In this document: piece after piece, positions 32,602 through 43,690 of the stretch | How the letters are laid out: each line of letters opens with the position of its first letter | How positions within the stretch are numbered: the stretch's first letter is position 1 | From: Pyrenophora tritici-repentis | Taxonomy: Eukaryota > Ascomycota > Dothideomycetes > Pleosporales > Pleosporaceae | DNA: 64,000 nt | NCBI RefSeq assembly: GCF_003171515.1 | Contig: NC_089391.1 | Coordinates: 4,960,001 to 5,024,000, forward strand | Direction: 5' to 3' | Translations under genes and position numbers: made by a program | The notes under the pieces: generated by a model | What the model was told of the DNA's origin: nothing | Databases searched by the model: none | What the model saw: the letters and a program-made list of their open reading frames with translations, nothing else

Positions 32602-33048
32602 AGCAGGACTATCAGGTCCTGTGGGGGTGTGTCGAGACGCGGTGAGAGCCTTCACTAGTATTCACGGTGAATCAGGCTTCCCGTGCTCTGATTGGCCAGG
32701 CACTGATTAGTCAGCTGCTCCGTGCGCGCACCATAGATATTCTCTCTTCTCCCGTAGCTCCAATACAACAAGTTCACGCACGTTTCTCCACCTTCATCAC
32801 AATCGCGAGTGGGTAACGCTGATCGCTGCTATCAGCGCTGCTGGCTGGTTAGTCCCACCGTTCCTCATCTTCGCTGGCCAGTACCACCTATTAGCCTGGT
32901 ATAAGGAAGCTGAGATCCCACGCGACTGGGCGATCGCAGTTAGCGATAATGGCTGGACGAATAATGAGCTTGGATTTGAGTGGCTAAAGCACTTCAACGC
33001 TCACACGCAGGCTCGTACTGTAGGCGCGCGTCGCCTGCTTATTATTGA

Positions 33049-36000
33049 CAGACTTTCCAACAAGCAAGTAAAGCAAGTCACCGCTCTAAACTTGACTTGC
33101 TTGGTTCAAACATAGGCTTTACTTGACTTGCTTGGGGTGATTTTTTTACTTGCTTGACTTGCTTGTATTACTTGCAAGTACTTGGATTACTTGACTACTA
33201 CAAAGAGATTAAGCTACATACAAATTACCAAAACTCAGTGTTCCACTCTAGTATGTTGTAATCTCCTACAAGCTGCTCATCTGAAAGCTTAGCCTCGCTA
33301 CAGTTGTACGGTTTATAACCAGCTCGCACCCATGACCTTACTAATTGAAGAGCTGCGAGTAGCTCACTGCCCAGAGCACGTCGTTTAGGTTCAAGAAGGT
33401 CGCCAAGCTCACTGAAGAGGCGCTCACAGTCGCTGCTTGATGCTGGGATAGTCATGATATCGATTGCAAACTGCGCTAAATGCGGGTATTTCGGCAGTAG
33501 TTGTATCCAGTATTGGACAGGATTTCCATCTGCGTTGTACTGCTCCTGCGTCCACTGCGGCTCTTGTGTTTTCCAGCGCTCAAACTCGTCAAGTGGAGCC
33601 TCTCGGTCATTGTTGCGGCTAAGTATAGCAATAATTGCCTCGTCTATGTTGTTGCTACTCGGCGCAGTTGTATACCGCTGGCGTGCTCGTTGAGGTTTGT
33701 ATGCCGCCCAAAGCTGTTGGAACGACGCGTTGGCACTAGTAAGCCAATCAGCTTTGTCTGCCCACGCCACATCGCAGTAGTTCTTGTAGTACGGGTGTAG
33801 GCAAACAGCGGCGTAGTAAGCGGGCGAGTCGTCGAGCTTGTTGTAGTAGTCGTTGGCTTTGCTCCACGCGGCGCGGAGGTTGACGTTGAGGTGATCCTCT
33901 GGAGCCTCGGCATGAGCGTTGAAGTCGACGTGCTCGAACGGGCGCGCCCGGGCCTCAAGCTTGCTGAGTACGTACTCAAAAACGGGTATAACCTCATAGA
34001 TTGCGCCGTATTTGCCATCCTTAGAGCGTCCCTCGAGGCGTTTTGTGGCGTACTTGAGCGGCTCTAAGCAGTCCTGGTACTCTGCAATCACCGCCCAGTC
34101 AGCAGCTCGGAGCCCAGTTGATCTCATCCAGTTTGGGGCGTCGGGCCGCTTATTATTCCGCTGCGCAGCGTGCGCATCTTCAAGGATAACCCTATTGATA
34201 TGATGCTCAGCGTACAAGTTATACGCGGCTTGAAGCTTGGTAGCGCGCTCAAAAGCAGCATAGTATGAGTTCCAGCGAGTGACGACAGGCTTGACTGGCT
34301 CGAGTACTTTGAGACGCCCTTCAGCAGGCAGGTTGTTGTTGGCAAGGCGCTGGTAGCCACGAAAAAGCTCGTACTGTTGCGGCGTTTTGATATAGTTGAT
34401 GACGTCAACTAGCACTCCAATAGGGCCATCTTTCCGCCACTCTCGCATATACTGCTCCTCGGTATTGTACTGCTCTTGAGTGTTGCCGTAGGCGTCTTTG
34501 TTGGTGCCAAATATAATAGCCTGGCCGATGAGGTTAAGCGTGTGACAACTGCAGCGGAGGCGCCGGTGAGCGGACTCAAATTCGTACTCGCGCGCGAGCG
34601 CGGCGATCGCAGTGTCGTTGTTGGTAGCGTTGTCGAGTACAAAATAGCCTAATCGGTCGCTTGTTATTCCGTATGCTGAGAGCGTCGTCGAGATAGCTTT
34701 GGCAATAGCCTCACCGGTGTGGGCGCCAGCGAGCTCAGGCAGATCGATTGGTAAGTCTCGTATTATTCCAGCTGCGTCGGCAAAGTGAGCGACTACTCCA
34801 AAGAAGCCACGTTTACCACCCTTTGTTGTCCAGCCATCAAAGCTTACGTGTATTTTGCTTACTGAGCCTGACAGGGTGTCGATAACTTGCGGTCGTATAG
34901 ACCGGAACAACCTCATCACAAAGGTAGAAACGCTGGTATTACTTACCCACAACGCTGCCTCTGCCTCTGGGTTGGCAAATCTCATCATCTCTCTAAAATC
35001 AGGCGTCGTAAGTTCGCTGAGCGGGTGGTTTCGGTTAACAAGCCACATGACAGTGGCTGTTCGAAAGCCCTCTACGTCGAAGTTTCCAAACGCGTTAGCA
35101 GTGTTTTGTTGTACGTCTAAACCAGCGTCAAAAGCTTGCCGCAACGACAGCTGGCCTCGAGCTCTCTGCGCTAACTTTGGGCCATCTTTCGTAAGGTTGT
35201 GGCCAGGCTTTGGTTGGCTGAGATGGGTGGCTGCTGAGGTTGTAGCCTGAGTAATGTTAAACAAACCACCACGGCCAGCGTCGATAGTTTTGTGTACATG
35301 GCAGTACTTGCACACAAACCAGATTCGAGATGTAGCATGGCGCTCAACAACGCGGTAGCCATACTGAAAGATCCAACTTTTTGGGCGCTTAGAACGCGCC
35401 AATGGCTTGATAAAATCAGGTAAACGTGCCCAGTCAATGCCGTCAAAGTTCTCAACTAGTGCGCTGTTTGTCTCATCCTGACCACCCTCTCCAGCCTCAG
35501 TTGTAGCCACCGTGCCAGCTCGGCTGCCCTCGGTGGGCGCGACAATCTCAGCCTCCGCCTGCGACTCTAAGAACTGCAACTCGAAGGTAGGTATTGGCGG
35601 CGAGGCGTTAGCCTGGCTTGCGGCAGCTAGGGTTTTGCGAGGTGATCGACGCTGAGGTCTAGGCTTAGATGCAGGCTTAGATGCAGGCTCAGGTGAAGCC
35701 TCAGGAGTTGAGGCGACGTTGTTGGTGGCAGCGGCTACTTTCGTACGTTTGCTCCGAGCAGAAGTTTGTGGTAGGCGACGTTTGGCCATATTGGGGGTAT
35801 CAGGGCAGTATAAATCACTGGAAAACGCGTTGCTATAGGGGATACTGCATTGCGATAGGCTTCTAGACAGGCGTACGTCGAGATTGGAGCAATGCGCTAG
35901 ACTAAGGCTAACGTTATTTGATAGCCGCTTAGCCTGTTTGGGACTCAACCGAGGCAACTGCAACACTTCAAAACCATCGCGACATCTACCGTACAGCAGT

Positions 36001-36180
36001 TTTAGCACCCTCATCACAGTAACGCTAAAACAACCAAGTAAACCAAGTAAGCCAAGCAAGCAAAGTATCTTGACTTGACTTGCTTGCTTAGCTGCCCAGC
36101 TCTTACTTGACTTGCTTGCTTGGTTTAAACCAAGCAAGTCAAGCAAGTAATCCAAGTCAACTTGCTTTTTGGAAAGTCTG
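33049..36180 (-). mobile_element. hAT3: complete hAT element with unmatched flanks
   Basis: A 3132-bp element; ends CAGACTTTCCAACAAGCAAG and, read inward, CAGACTTTCCAAAAAGCAAG. Both subterminal regions are dense in CAAGCAAGT/ACTTGCTTG (33055-33185 and 36030-36170). The flanking octamers differ: ATTATTGA at 33041-33048, ATTGCGTT at 36181-36188. The left flank is the pogo-type transposase gene and the right a gag-like gene, so the element marks a recombination or deletion junction. Confidence 0.9.
33225..35789 (-). CDS. hAT-family transposase (hAT3)
   Basis: I start at the ATG at 35789 (MAKRRLPQTSARSKRTK): this gives 854 residues, matching the 843 and 850 of hAT2 and hAT1, and the same basic N terminus. 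The open frame continues upstream only through terminal-repeat DNA. BED-type finger (WFVCKYCHVHK), catalytic core (SFDGWTTKGGKRGFFG near 313; VLDNATNND near 385; RCSCHTLNLIGQ), hATC (IPASSSDCERLFSELGDLL near 783). The Pro/Lys/Arg-rich linker at residues 30-60 is longer than in the paralogues. Open and possibly functional. Confidence 0.9.
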   Translation of the reverse strand: MAKRRLPQTSARSKRTKVAAATNNVASTPEASPEPASKPASKPRPQRRSPRKTLAAASQANASPPIPTFELQFLESQAEAEIVAPTEGSRAGTVATTEAGEGGQDETNSALVENFDGIDWARLPDFIKPLARSKRPKSWIFQYGYRVVERHATSRIWFVCKYCHVHKTIDAGRGGLFNITQATTSAATHLSQPKPGHNLTKDGPKLAQRARGQLSLRQAFDAGLDVQQNTANAFGNFDVEGFRTATVMWLVNRNHPLSELTTPDFREMMRFANPEAEAALWVSNTSVSTFVMRLFRSIRPQVIDTLSGSVSKIHVSFDGWTTKGGKRGFFGVVAHFADAAGIIRDLPIDLPELAGAHTGEAIAKAISTTLSAYGITSDRLGYFVLDNATNNDTAIAALAREYEFESAHRRLRCSCHTLNLIGQAIIFGTNKDAYGNTQEQYNTEEQYMREWRKDGPIGVLVDVINYIKTPQQYELFRGYQRLANNNLPAEGRLKVLEPVKPVVTRWNSYYAAFERATKLQAAYNLYAEHHINRVILEDAHAAQRNNKRPDAPNWMRSTGLRAADWAVIAEYQDCLEPLKYATKRLEGRSKDGKYGAIYEVIPVFEYVLSKLEARARPFEHVDFNAHAEAPEDHLNVNLRAAWSKANDYYNKLDDSPAYYAAVCLHPYYKNYCDVAWADKADWLTSANASFQQLWAAYKPQRARQRYTTAPSSNNIDEAIIAILSRNNDREAPLDEFERWKTQEPQWTQEQYNADGNPVQYWIQLLPKYPHLAQFAIDIMTIPASSSDCERLFSELGDLLEPKRRALGSELLAALQLVRSWVRAGYKPYNCSEAKLSDEQLVGDYNILEWNTEFW

Positions 36181-36506
36181 ATTGCGTTCGGTGGCGGCAA
36201 GGTCGCGCTCAGCGGCGAGGGCTTTGAAGGCGGGGTCATCGCGAACGTTGGGGAGTTGTTCTGACGCAGCTTTGAGCTTTCCGATGTCCGAGGTGAGGCG
36301 TCGGATCTGATGAAGGTGGAGAAAACGTGCGTGAACTTGTTGTATTGGAGCTACGGGAGAAGGGAGAATATCTATGGTGCGCGCACGGAGCAGCTGACTA
36401 ATCAGTGCCTGGCCAATCAGAGCACGGGAAGCCTGATTCACCGTGAATACTAGTGAAGGCTCTCACCGCGTCTCGACACACCCCCACAGGACCTGATAGT
36501 CCTGCT

Positions 36507-39500
36507 CTATCCACCTTTGTTGTAGTCCTTTGTTTCGATAGTTGGAGTCGTAAGGCCTAGCTGTTGTAGATACCTGCTGTGGGCTTGTCGTTCAAGAGGT
36601 TTCGTGAGGCCGTCAGCAGCCATCTCATGAGTTCGTACATGCTCTACGTAGAGGTTGCCGTCGCGGACTTGATCCTTGATGTAATGGTAGTAGATATCGA
36701 CGTGCTTTGTACGCTCGTGATGACCCTCTGAGTGTAGTAGCTGTATAGATGGAGCGTTGTCTCCGTAGATAAGGATAGGATGGGTATCTGTACCGTTGTA
36801 ACCGAGCTGGTGTAGCAGACGGTACAGCCAGGTAGCCTCCTTAGCGGCGTAGGTAAGAGCAACGTACTCAGCTTCAGTTGTTGAGGTTGTAACTAGCTTT
36901 TGCTTGACTGACTTGTGACAGATAGTACCTCCAGCAAGTTTGAACAAGTATCCGGAGGTTGATTTGCGGTCCTCGCCGTCAGCAAATGAGGCGTCGCTGT
37001 AGCCATGTAGGTGTAGCGTAGGATTAGTGTTGTTCTTGTTGTCATCGTATGATGTCGCATACATGGTGATAGGCATGCGTGCGTGTGGAGATGTAGCTCG
37101 ATAGCTCATTACAAGAGATTTGAAGGTCTTGAGATAGTCGATGATCTGGATTGCGTACTCGTAGTGTTGTTGAGTTGGATTGCTCATAGCGCGGGCGAGA
37201 TAGGCGACGTGAAAGGATATATCGGCTCGCAGTTGGGTTGCTGGATACAGCAGCTTGCCAATAACCTTTTGGTAGTTCTGAATTTGTTGTTGAGTTGCAA
37301 GATCAGTTGGAGATCGCAGCTTCAACTTGAGTACTGAGGTATCAAGCGGCGTGTAGCGAGGGAGCGCGTGTTGACGACTATACTCCTCTACAAGCTTGTC
37401 GACATATGACTCCATTGAGATCTCGATGAGTCGGGATGGTCGTGAGCGTCGGATCCGGAGACCTAGGTAGTGAGAGATTGGTCCTAGATCTCGACACTTG
37501 TACTTCTTGTATACAGCCTCTTTGATCTCCTTCATGCGTTGCTTCGTAGCTGTGATGAAGATGATATCATCAACATACGCAAGGATAAGACTGCCGTCTA
37601 GGTGTTTGAAGACACATGGATCTGACTCTAAAGGATCTAAGCCGATACCCTTGAGATAGCTCGATAGCTCATTGTACCAGAGGCGTGGTGAGCGGCGCAG
37701 GCCGTACAAAGCTTTGATAAGCTTGGCTTTGCGTCCGTCTGGCAGGCGGACATAGACTACTTCGTCTTTGTCTAGTTTACCGTTGAGAAAGGCGGTAACA
37801 ACGTCTGCTTGCTCGCATTCTAAGTCTTCGGTTGCGACAAGGGCGAGAAGGACTTTCAGTGTAGTTGCGCGAGCTACTGCAGCGTAGGTTTCGCGCCAGA
37901 AGTCGGTCTCCTGCCTATTGCCACAGACAACCAGTCGAGCCTTGAAGCGCTCGAGTTGTCCATCGTCCTTGACTTTGTATTTGTATACCCACTTAGTAGG
38001 CAGGGCGTATACGTCGGGAGGGATCGTGGTTGTGGTCTCCCATGTGCCATTCTGGTCGAGTGATACGAGCTCTTCATCTTCAGCAGCGATCCATTGCTTG
38101 CTGTATGGATGAAGGCGTGCTGCCTTGCGTGTGGCAGGCTCAGGCGATAAGTCTGTTGTTGTTGCCTCTGTAATTGCCGTAGCAAAGCAACGAGAGACTG
38201 CCGCGTATCGGTTGGGCGGTCGAGTGATGCGACGACGTCCATCGAGTATGTTACGGGCATCAAATGATGCACTGATCTCGTCGTGACGTGGAGCGTTTTG
38301 GGATGTATCCCGATGCTGAGGTGTTGCTCGAGCATTAGCAACCTCGGTAAGACTGTTATAGTTGTCAATGTCCGCGTCAAAGTCAAAGCTAGACTGCGCT
38401 TCAGCCTCTAGTCCGTCAAATACATAACCACTACCTTGCTCCGGGAGAGAGACTTCATGGTGTGGAAATGAAGAGGGATCTAGTGCTGGCGGTGGATCTT
38501 GGATATAGAAGCATTGATCCGGTTTGGTTGTAGCTGTGTCTTCTTGGACTACAGCTTTGACGTCGTGTTTAGGCCAAGCAACACTGCTCGTACGGTGTAT
38601 GGACTGTGTGACTGGATCCCACATAAGGTAGATCCGTGATCCTTCTCGACCGACGAAGTACATCTTGACCGATCGTGGTTCAAACTTGGCGCTCTGAACT
38701 CGTCGCTGTACTGGTTGATGGACGTACCCAGCTTCTCCGAAGGTGCGGAAGGAGCATAGATTAGGCACAGGGTTTGCAACCTTCATGTGCTCAAATAGCA
38801 GCTGTCTTGGTGTCTTACTGTCTGGTACAGCAGAGCTGACGCTATGATTAAGGACGTCGATAGAGTACTGGGCTGCGTATGGCCAGTATGACTTAGATAT
38901 GTGAGGCGCCGCCAAAATCATTGTGCGTGCTCGGACCTCCACTACGTAGTTGCTGGCTTCAGCGACTCCATTCTGGTGGGGTGTATAGGCGGTGGAAGGC
39001 TCGGAGATGATGCCTTTGTCCTTGAAGTAACGCCCAGTCGTCTGGTTGAGGAACATGTTGTCGTTGTCCATGTGAACGATCGACACTCGAACGTGGTGTT
39101 GAGTTTCCATCTTGTCCAGGTGTTGTATAAGCTTAGATGTGATTGCTGCTTTGCAGTCTGTGAAATCAATCCAGCGGTATCGTGAGTAGTCGTCGGTGTA
39201 CAGTATCCAGTAGCGCTCACCGTTGACACCTTCGGGCGTCACTGGTCCAACGATATCGATATGAATACGATGGAGGAACGTGGTTGAGCGGGCTGGAGAC
39301 CGTCGTGAGATCTGCTTCTTCGATTTGGATAACATGCAGGCCTCGCATGAGAATGCCTGTGTTGTAGTGAGACGTAGGCCGGTGGTGTTGGCGACAAGAA
39401 GCTTAAGAGCTTTGGGGTCGGCATGGCCAAACAGCTCATGGAGCTCTTGGAGAGTAATCTCGCGATAGGGAGCGAGTACACCTGTTGGGTTGGTGGTTGC

Positions 39501-41206
39501 GGCGGTTGCAAAGGCAAACGCGCGAGCTGCCTCAAGCTCTGTGTTGGCGAGGAGGAGCGTAGGGATCTTGTCGATCTCAGGTGTGAAGGCGATCTCTTGT
39601 TGTGATGGCATGAGGTACAGCTTGCTGTCCCAGCCGTGGTAATAGAGATTTTTCGCTCGTAGTTTAGAGTGGGAGAGGACTGATACAAACATGTCCGGAG
39701 CGTATAGCACGTTAGTGAAGGAGACCTTGTTGAGTACACCTTCTGACGTGACGACAGTGATCTGAATGGTACCTACCTGCTTAGCAGTAATAGGTCCGGC
39801 TCCAGTATTAATTGTAGCAGGAGCAGTGTCGTGTAGAATTTGGAACTTGCTGCGATCATTGCAGATGTGATCGCTGCTTCCAGTATCGATAATGAATCGT
39901 TGTTTGATGTTAGAGGTCTCCTTGGTGAGACTCTGTACCTTCTCTGACAAATGAACCGTTGTAAAGGCAAAGCCTTCAGCATTAATAGCTGCGGCGTTGG
40001 TGCTAGTAGGCTGTTGTTTGCCTTGTTGTTGAGCTTGGCGCTGACGCCAGGCTTCAGTGGCGAGGTGAGGAAAGGTGTACCAGCAGTTATCACCTCCTCC
40101 AGTATGGTTGCAGTCGCAGTGCTTGCAGTATGGGGAGGTATTTGTAGGTCTCTGAGTCGCACCCTCAGAACCTCTACCTCGTCCGCGCTGGGCTCGCCCA
40201 TTGCCTCGATTGCCGCGGCCACGGGTGGCGCTTCTGTTGGCGTCGTTGTTATCACTAAGAGGCTGACTGCGGTTGTTGTCACCCCCAGAAGCTCGGATAG
40301 ACGTGTTAATTAGACTCCGCAACAATCAATTCAATCCGGTCACTCTCCTAGACCCACTTACCTATCTAGGTAGGGCTTAAACTCCTATAGGTAACTACTA
40401 GGCTTAAAGCGGTAATCAATCAATCCAATCTGAACCTTCTAGGACCCACTTAATTGATTGTTGCGGACTGTGGTGTTAATGGTCTTGATTGGGTCGTCGC
40501 GGCGGGCCTCGTCAATAAGCTCGCTACACATGCGATCGACGTTCAGAGTAACGTTGCGGCGCAGATCAGCGCGGCGATCGCGTCCGTAGTCCGGGTAGGC
40601 GTTGTTGATAGCAAGAATGAACTGATACACTCGAGCTTTGTTAGATAGCTTACAGTCTGCGATGACGTCAAGCTTTGCAAGTCCTGCTTTGAACTTGTCG
40701 GTGAAGTTGGCTGTAGAGGGGCAGTCTTGAGCTCTCAGCTTGAAGAAATCTGCCCAGATAGTACACTCTTCAGTGACGCCTTGTTCACGATAGCGTGCGG
40801 TAATAGCTTCGTACTTCTGCCTTACAGTAGGCAGGTTCATGACGTTGTCCCATACTGATCTTGGTACTGTATTAAGTATGGCCAAGGTGAGAGACGATTC
40901 TCGGGAGTTGTAGATACGATAGAGCTCACAGTCTTTGTCGTACTGTGTAGTAACTTCTTTGTTGTGGGCTCGTACGCGTTGTTGAGCGTCAAGCAGAAGT
41001 TGTGGCGTGTTGAATGCCGATGACGTAGTTGTCGGTTCAGTTTGATAGTGAGGTGTTTCTGGGTATGGAACCACGTAGCTGCCGTCGAGTAGACCTCCGA
41101 TAGAGTGAATATTTGCGTACAGCTTCAATGCTGCTTCCCAGTGGTAAGCGTTGCTACCATCTGCTTGTAGCTTTGGGATCGCGTCCATCGCTGTGGATGG
41201 CGCCAT
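36507..41206 (-). pseudogene. Copia-2 gag-pol polyprotein, split by a MITE
   Basis: Start ATG at 41206 (MAPSTAMDAIPKLQ). The same domains as copia-1: gag, Cys/His knuckle, protease FIIDTGSSDHICND, integrase (ELHELFGHADPKALKLL intact here), RT with LAYVDDIIFI, RNase H with STTEAEYVAL where copia-1 has EAEHVAL. MITE-b at 40311-40472 sits late in gag, after PIKTINT. The rest, 40310 down to 36507, is one uninterrupted frame of more than 1260 codons, so this copy decayed only through the MITE. Confidence 0.92.
40311..40472. mobile_element. MITE-b: 162-bp hAT-type MITE in copia-2 gag
   Basis: Starts TAGACTCCGCAACAATCAAT, ends ATTGTTGCGGACTGTG. Target duplication GTGTTAAT (40303-40310 and 40473-40480). 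Copia-1 shows the empty site near 28630. Confidence 0.95.
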
Positions 41207-42210
41207 CGTGACTTTATCGTCGTCGTCGTCGCGCGAGTGACTGATGTTGTGTTCAACTGATCGGTTCTGCTGCTGCGGAAATCGCACCTCTAGAGCACTT
41301 TATCGTGATAGAGGAGGGCTCATAACCTGATGAAGGTGGAGAAAACGTGCGTGAACTTGTTGTATTGGAGCTACGGGAGAAGGGAGAATATCTATGGTGC
41401 GCGCACGGAGCAGCTGACTAATCAGTGCCTGGCCAATCAGAGCACGGGAAGCCTGATTCACCGTGAATACTAGTGAAGGCTCTCACCGCGTCTCGACAGG
41501 ATCTCTGTCAGCTTCTCCTTGTACAGGTTGCTGCTAACCATGCCAACTTGTAGTTGTTTACTGTTCGAAGTTTCATCAAGGGCTGCTTCAACATTCGCTA
41601 GTCGGTCTCGTAGAGCTTGAGTCTCTCCTTCATTGCGGTCCACAGTCTGCAGATGCCTATTGATGGCGTCAGTGCAGTTGCGTAGGGAGACTAGCGTAGA
41701 GACAATAAATCGCCACCAGAAGTCGGGACGATCCTTCACGTTCTTCTGGAGGTTACTAGAGTTAGTGACAGTGAAGTCGTTGATGTTGTGGGTGATGTTG
41801 CCATCAGTGCGGATTCGGCCTGTGCTAAGGGAGTAAAAGGCATTGCTGTGCTCGTCAGGTTCGGGATCCTCTTGTAATTCGAACCACTCGGTGTCAACGG
41901 TATAACGGAGGTAAACGTAGTTAGAATCTTTGAGGTATTCGAGCAGGACGTCGTTGATTTCGATGCCGACAATCTCGCGTGTAGCAGTCATGGGCTCTAG
42001 GTCGCCGCTAGCTGATACTGATGGCTGGGATGACGGATGGGCTGCCAGAAGCATGCTCTCTCGGCGGTTGGAGAGGCAAGCTCGTACTGGTACGAGAGGC
42101 GGGCCCATCTGTGATTGAGTAGGATCCTGGGAAGCTTGCCCGAAGGTGGCACCGGTGGCTGAGGTACCTTGGGTATTCTGGGTATTGGCCGGGTTTGCCA
42201 TCGCGATGAT

Positions 42211-42536
42211 CTTTTCGTGTGTGTTGCGCAGGGCTGACCGTAGGGTCGCGCTTCTCGAAGCTCGATGCCTTGCCTTCTGCCTACTTGTCCGTTGATGTAG
42301 GTGGACCTGTCCTTTACCAGCGTTGGTGACAACCCCCACGAGCAATACTTGCCTGTTGAGCCTGGTGTCTCTGGTCTTTTCGTGTGTTGCGCAGGGCTTA
42401 CCGTAGGGTCGCGCTTCTCGAAGCTCGATGCCTTGCCCTCTGCCTACTTGTCCGTTGATGTAGGTGGACCTGTCCTCTACCAGCGTTGGTGACAACCCTC
42501 ACGAGCAATACTTGCTTGTTGAGCCTGGTGTCTCCA
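42211..42536. repeat. Two tandem copies of a 165-bp leader repeat
   Basis: Units start at 42211 and 42376 (CTTTTCGTGTGTTGCGCAGGGC..) and end ..GAGCCTGGTGTCTC. They lie just upstream of the gag-like gene (minus strand) and are open in its frame, but probably form its 5' leader. The two units differ at a handful of bases and a 2-bp GT. Confidence 0.8.
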
Positions 42537-42929
42537 CCCGTGGGCTTCTAGCGCAATACTTTGCGATCCTCGTCGTCAAGACCTAACCCGTCGCAGAACG
42601 TCTTGTTCTGCCCGATGTAGCAAGTCGCAGTTGCTCAATCGGCGGCGGCGCTCGGCGCGGACGGTGTTTCTGATAACTGAGCCTGATGCGAAGTATCCTA
42701 GGTATGTAGGGGTTGACACACAATAGTGTAAAGGCACTAGTACACTGCAATAGTTAGGATGCCTCTAATAAGTGAGATTGTGTGTACAGATCTATATACA
42801 AGTACGAGGGGAACTTTATTATTCCTCGCACGGGCCAACTGCCAGCGTGGCACGTGATTGTATGGCACGTGATCGCGTGAGGGATCGTAGGTTTGATCCA
42901 TCACATCTCTGTGTGTCGTCTAGCAGCTG
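42537..42929. other. Non-coding interval, possible LTR or leader of the gag-like gene
   Basis: Between the leader repeats and a diverged LINE fragment. TTGACACACAATAG at 42713 and CTCTGTGTGTCGTC at 42909 face each other as a short inverted pair about 200 bp apart, as LTR ends would, but no second copy is in the window to prove an LTR. Two GGCACGTGAT words lie at 42849-42872. I see no gene. Confidence 0.35.
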
Positions 42930-43690
42930 TCCTTGGTACCATTTTCTTGTTCCTATTCTAGTGCTAGTAATAAAAGCTAAAGTGGCTTCTATACCGGCGC
43001 TAGTATGGAGAAGTAGTGGTAGAGTAGCTGGTTGGTGATTGATTGCTTGTATGAGAGTTTTTCTTTCTGTTTTGTATAGAGAGCATTGTAAAAGTAGGTG
43101 CTCTGGTGTTTGGGTGTGCGAGCAGCTGCAGAGATCAGATTCTCTTTTCTTGAATCTCTTTAAATAGGACCCAAAGTATCCGTGTCCTATTTTGAGAGCA
43201 TAGAAGGCGCTAGAGATTTCTCGATTGGTGCTGCGTGGTATTTGGATTGTTTTTCGGATTTTGAGTGGGAATTTTGCTGAGTAGGTCTTTTTGTTTAGAG
43301 TAGTTGCTCTTGTTTTGTATTTTTGGTACTCTTGGCGTTGTTCGGTTTGTTCGATCTTTTTGATAACAGTGCCTAGGTAGGCAATGCTTTTTGTTGATGA
43401 TTGTGGGACTTCTTTAGCAGCTTCTTTTGCAAGATAGTCTGCTCTTTCATTCCCTACTATGTCTGTGTGTCCGGGTGCCCACAGTAAGTGGATAGTAGCC
43501 TGTTTTTGTCGGATTGTTTTTGCTGCTTTTAGGCATCGTAGTTGCCATTGTTGCCCTGGGTTATCTGATAGGTTTTTAAGCCTATAGATTGCTGCCTGAT
43601 TGTCTGCGTAGATCTCGAATTCTTGGTCTCTTGTAGCTGTCTTTGCTGCGTATTCAAAAGCTAGAGTAATGCCTTCTAGTTCACCGTTGT
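42930..43690 (-). pseudogene. Diverged Tad1-type LINE fragment (RNase H and C-terminal knuckle)
   Basis: The minus strand reads HNGELEGITLAFEYAAKTAT, YADNQAAIYRLKNLSDNPGQ, WAPGHTDIVGNERADYLAKE, REISSAFYALKIGHGYFGSY and a C-terminal Cys/His knuckle (LCSCSHTQTPEHLLLQC). It is clearly homologous to the LINE copies above but differs at many residues, so it is a second subfamily. The frame is open; the 5' end is cut at the gypsy start (43691), and it carries no recognisable 3' tail. Confidence 0.85.

Larger units (their letters stand above)
27615..32799 (+). mobile_element. Copia-1: complete Ty1/copia LTR retrotransposon
   Basis: LTRs of 170 bp at 27615-27784 and 32630-32799 (TGTCGAGACG..CTTCATCA). 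Target duplication CAATC (27610-27614 and 32800-32804). The primer-binding site GGTTATGAGCCC follows the 5' LTR directly (27785-27796); it complements the anticodon arm of initiator tRNA-Met (GGGCTCATAACC) rather than a tRNA 3' end. Polypurine tract GTGGGGGTG at 32621-32629. The coding region is split by a fold-back MITE at 29515-29672. Near-identical to copia-2, inverted. Confidence 0.95.
26844..33048 (+). pseudogene. Pogo/Fot1-type transposase gene, three times interrupted
   Basis: Segments: 26844-27012, 27183-27614 and 32805-33048. The first has the Psq-type helix-turn-helix (LAILAIQQKQ..SRAAQMFDVSRHTLHRR). The second has a CENP-B/Tc5-like DNA-binding region (EEVIVDHILQLDKNGYGPTY, HWPRNFVKR) and the first catalytic Asp in VYNFDEAGFMMG. 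The third has VTLIAAISAAGWLVPPFLIF and [20 protein letters not shown] up to RRLLIID, at the second catalytic Asp. Interruptions are a MITE (27013-27174), copia-1 (27615-32799) and the hAT3 junction at 33049. A TAG at 27602-27604, before the copia insertion, also stops the frame. Confidence 0.85.
36308..41498 (-). mobile_element. Copia-2: complete Ty1/copia LTR retrotransposon, minus strand
   Basis: LTRs of 171 bp at 36308-36478 and 41328-41498, one base longer than in copia-1 (GAAAACG for GAAACG on the plus strand). Target duplication GGATC (36303-36307 and 41499-41503). Primer-binding site complement GGGCTCATAACC at 41316-41327, polypurine tract complement CACCCCCAC at 36479-36487. The coding region carries a MITE-b at 40311-40472. 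Confidence 0.95.
36181..42201 (-). pseudogene. Gag-like coiled-coil gene split by copia-2 and cut by hAT3
   Basis: Segments on the minus strand: 42201-41504, then 36307-36181 after copia-2. The first begins MANPANTQNTQGTSATGATF and contains GIEINDVLLEYLKDSNYVYL and a Leu-rich coiled coil (ALRDRLANVEAALDETSNSK). The second reads RRLTSDIGKLKAASEQL..AFKALAAERDLAATERNQ, again coiled coil. Disordered N terminus, a folded middle and a long coiled coil resemble retrotransposon gag of some fungal gypsy elements, but no zinc knuckle or pol is attached, so the assignment is tentative. It is truncated at the hAT3 end. Confidence 0.6.

Noticed and set aside
35790..36239. N-terminal extension of the hAT3 transposase
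   Set aside because: The frame is open but runs through subterminal repeats and past the element end; the paralogues support the start at 35789.
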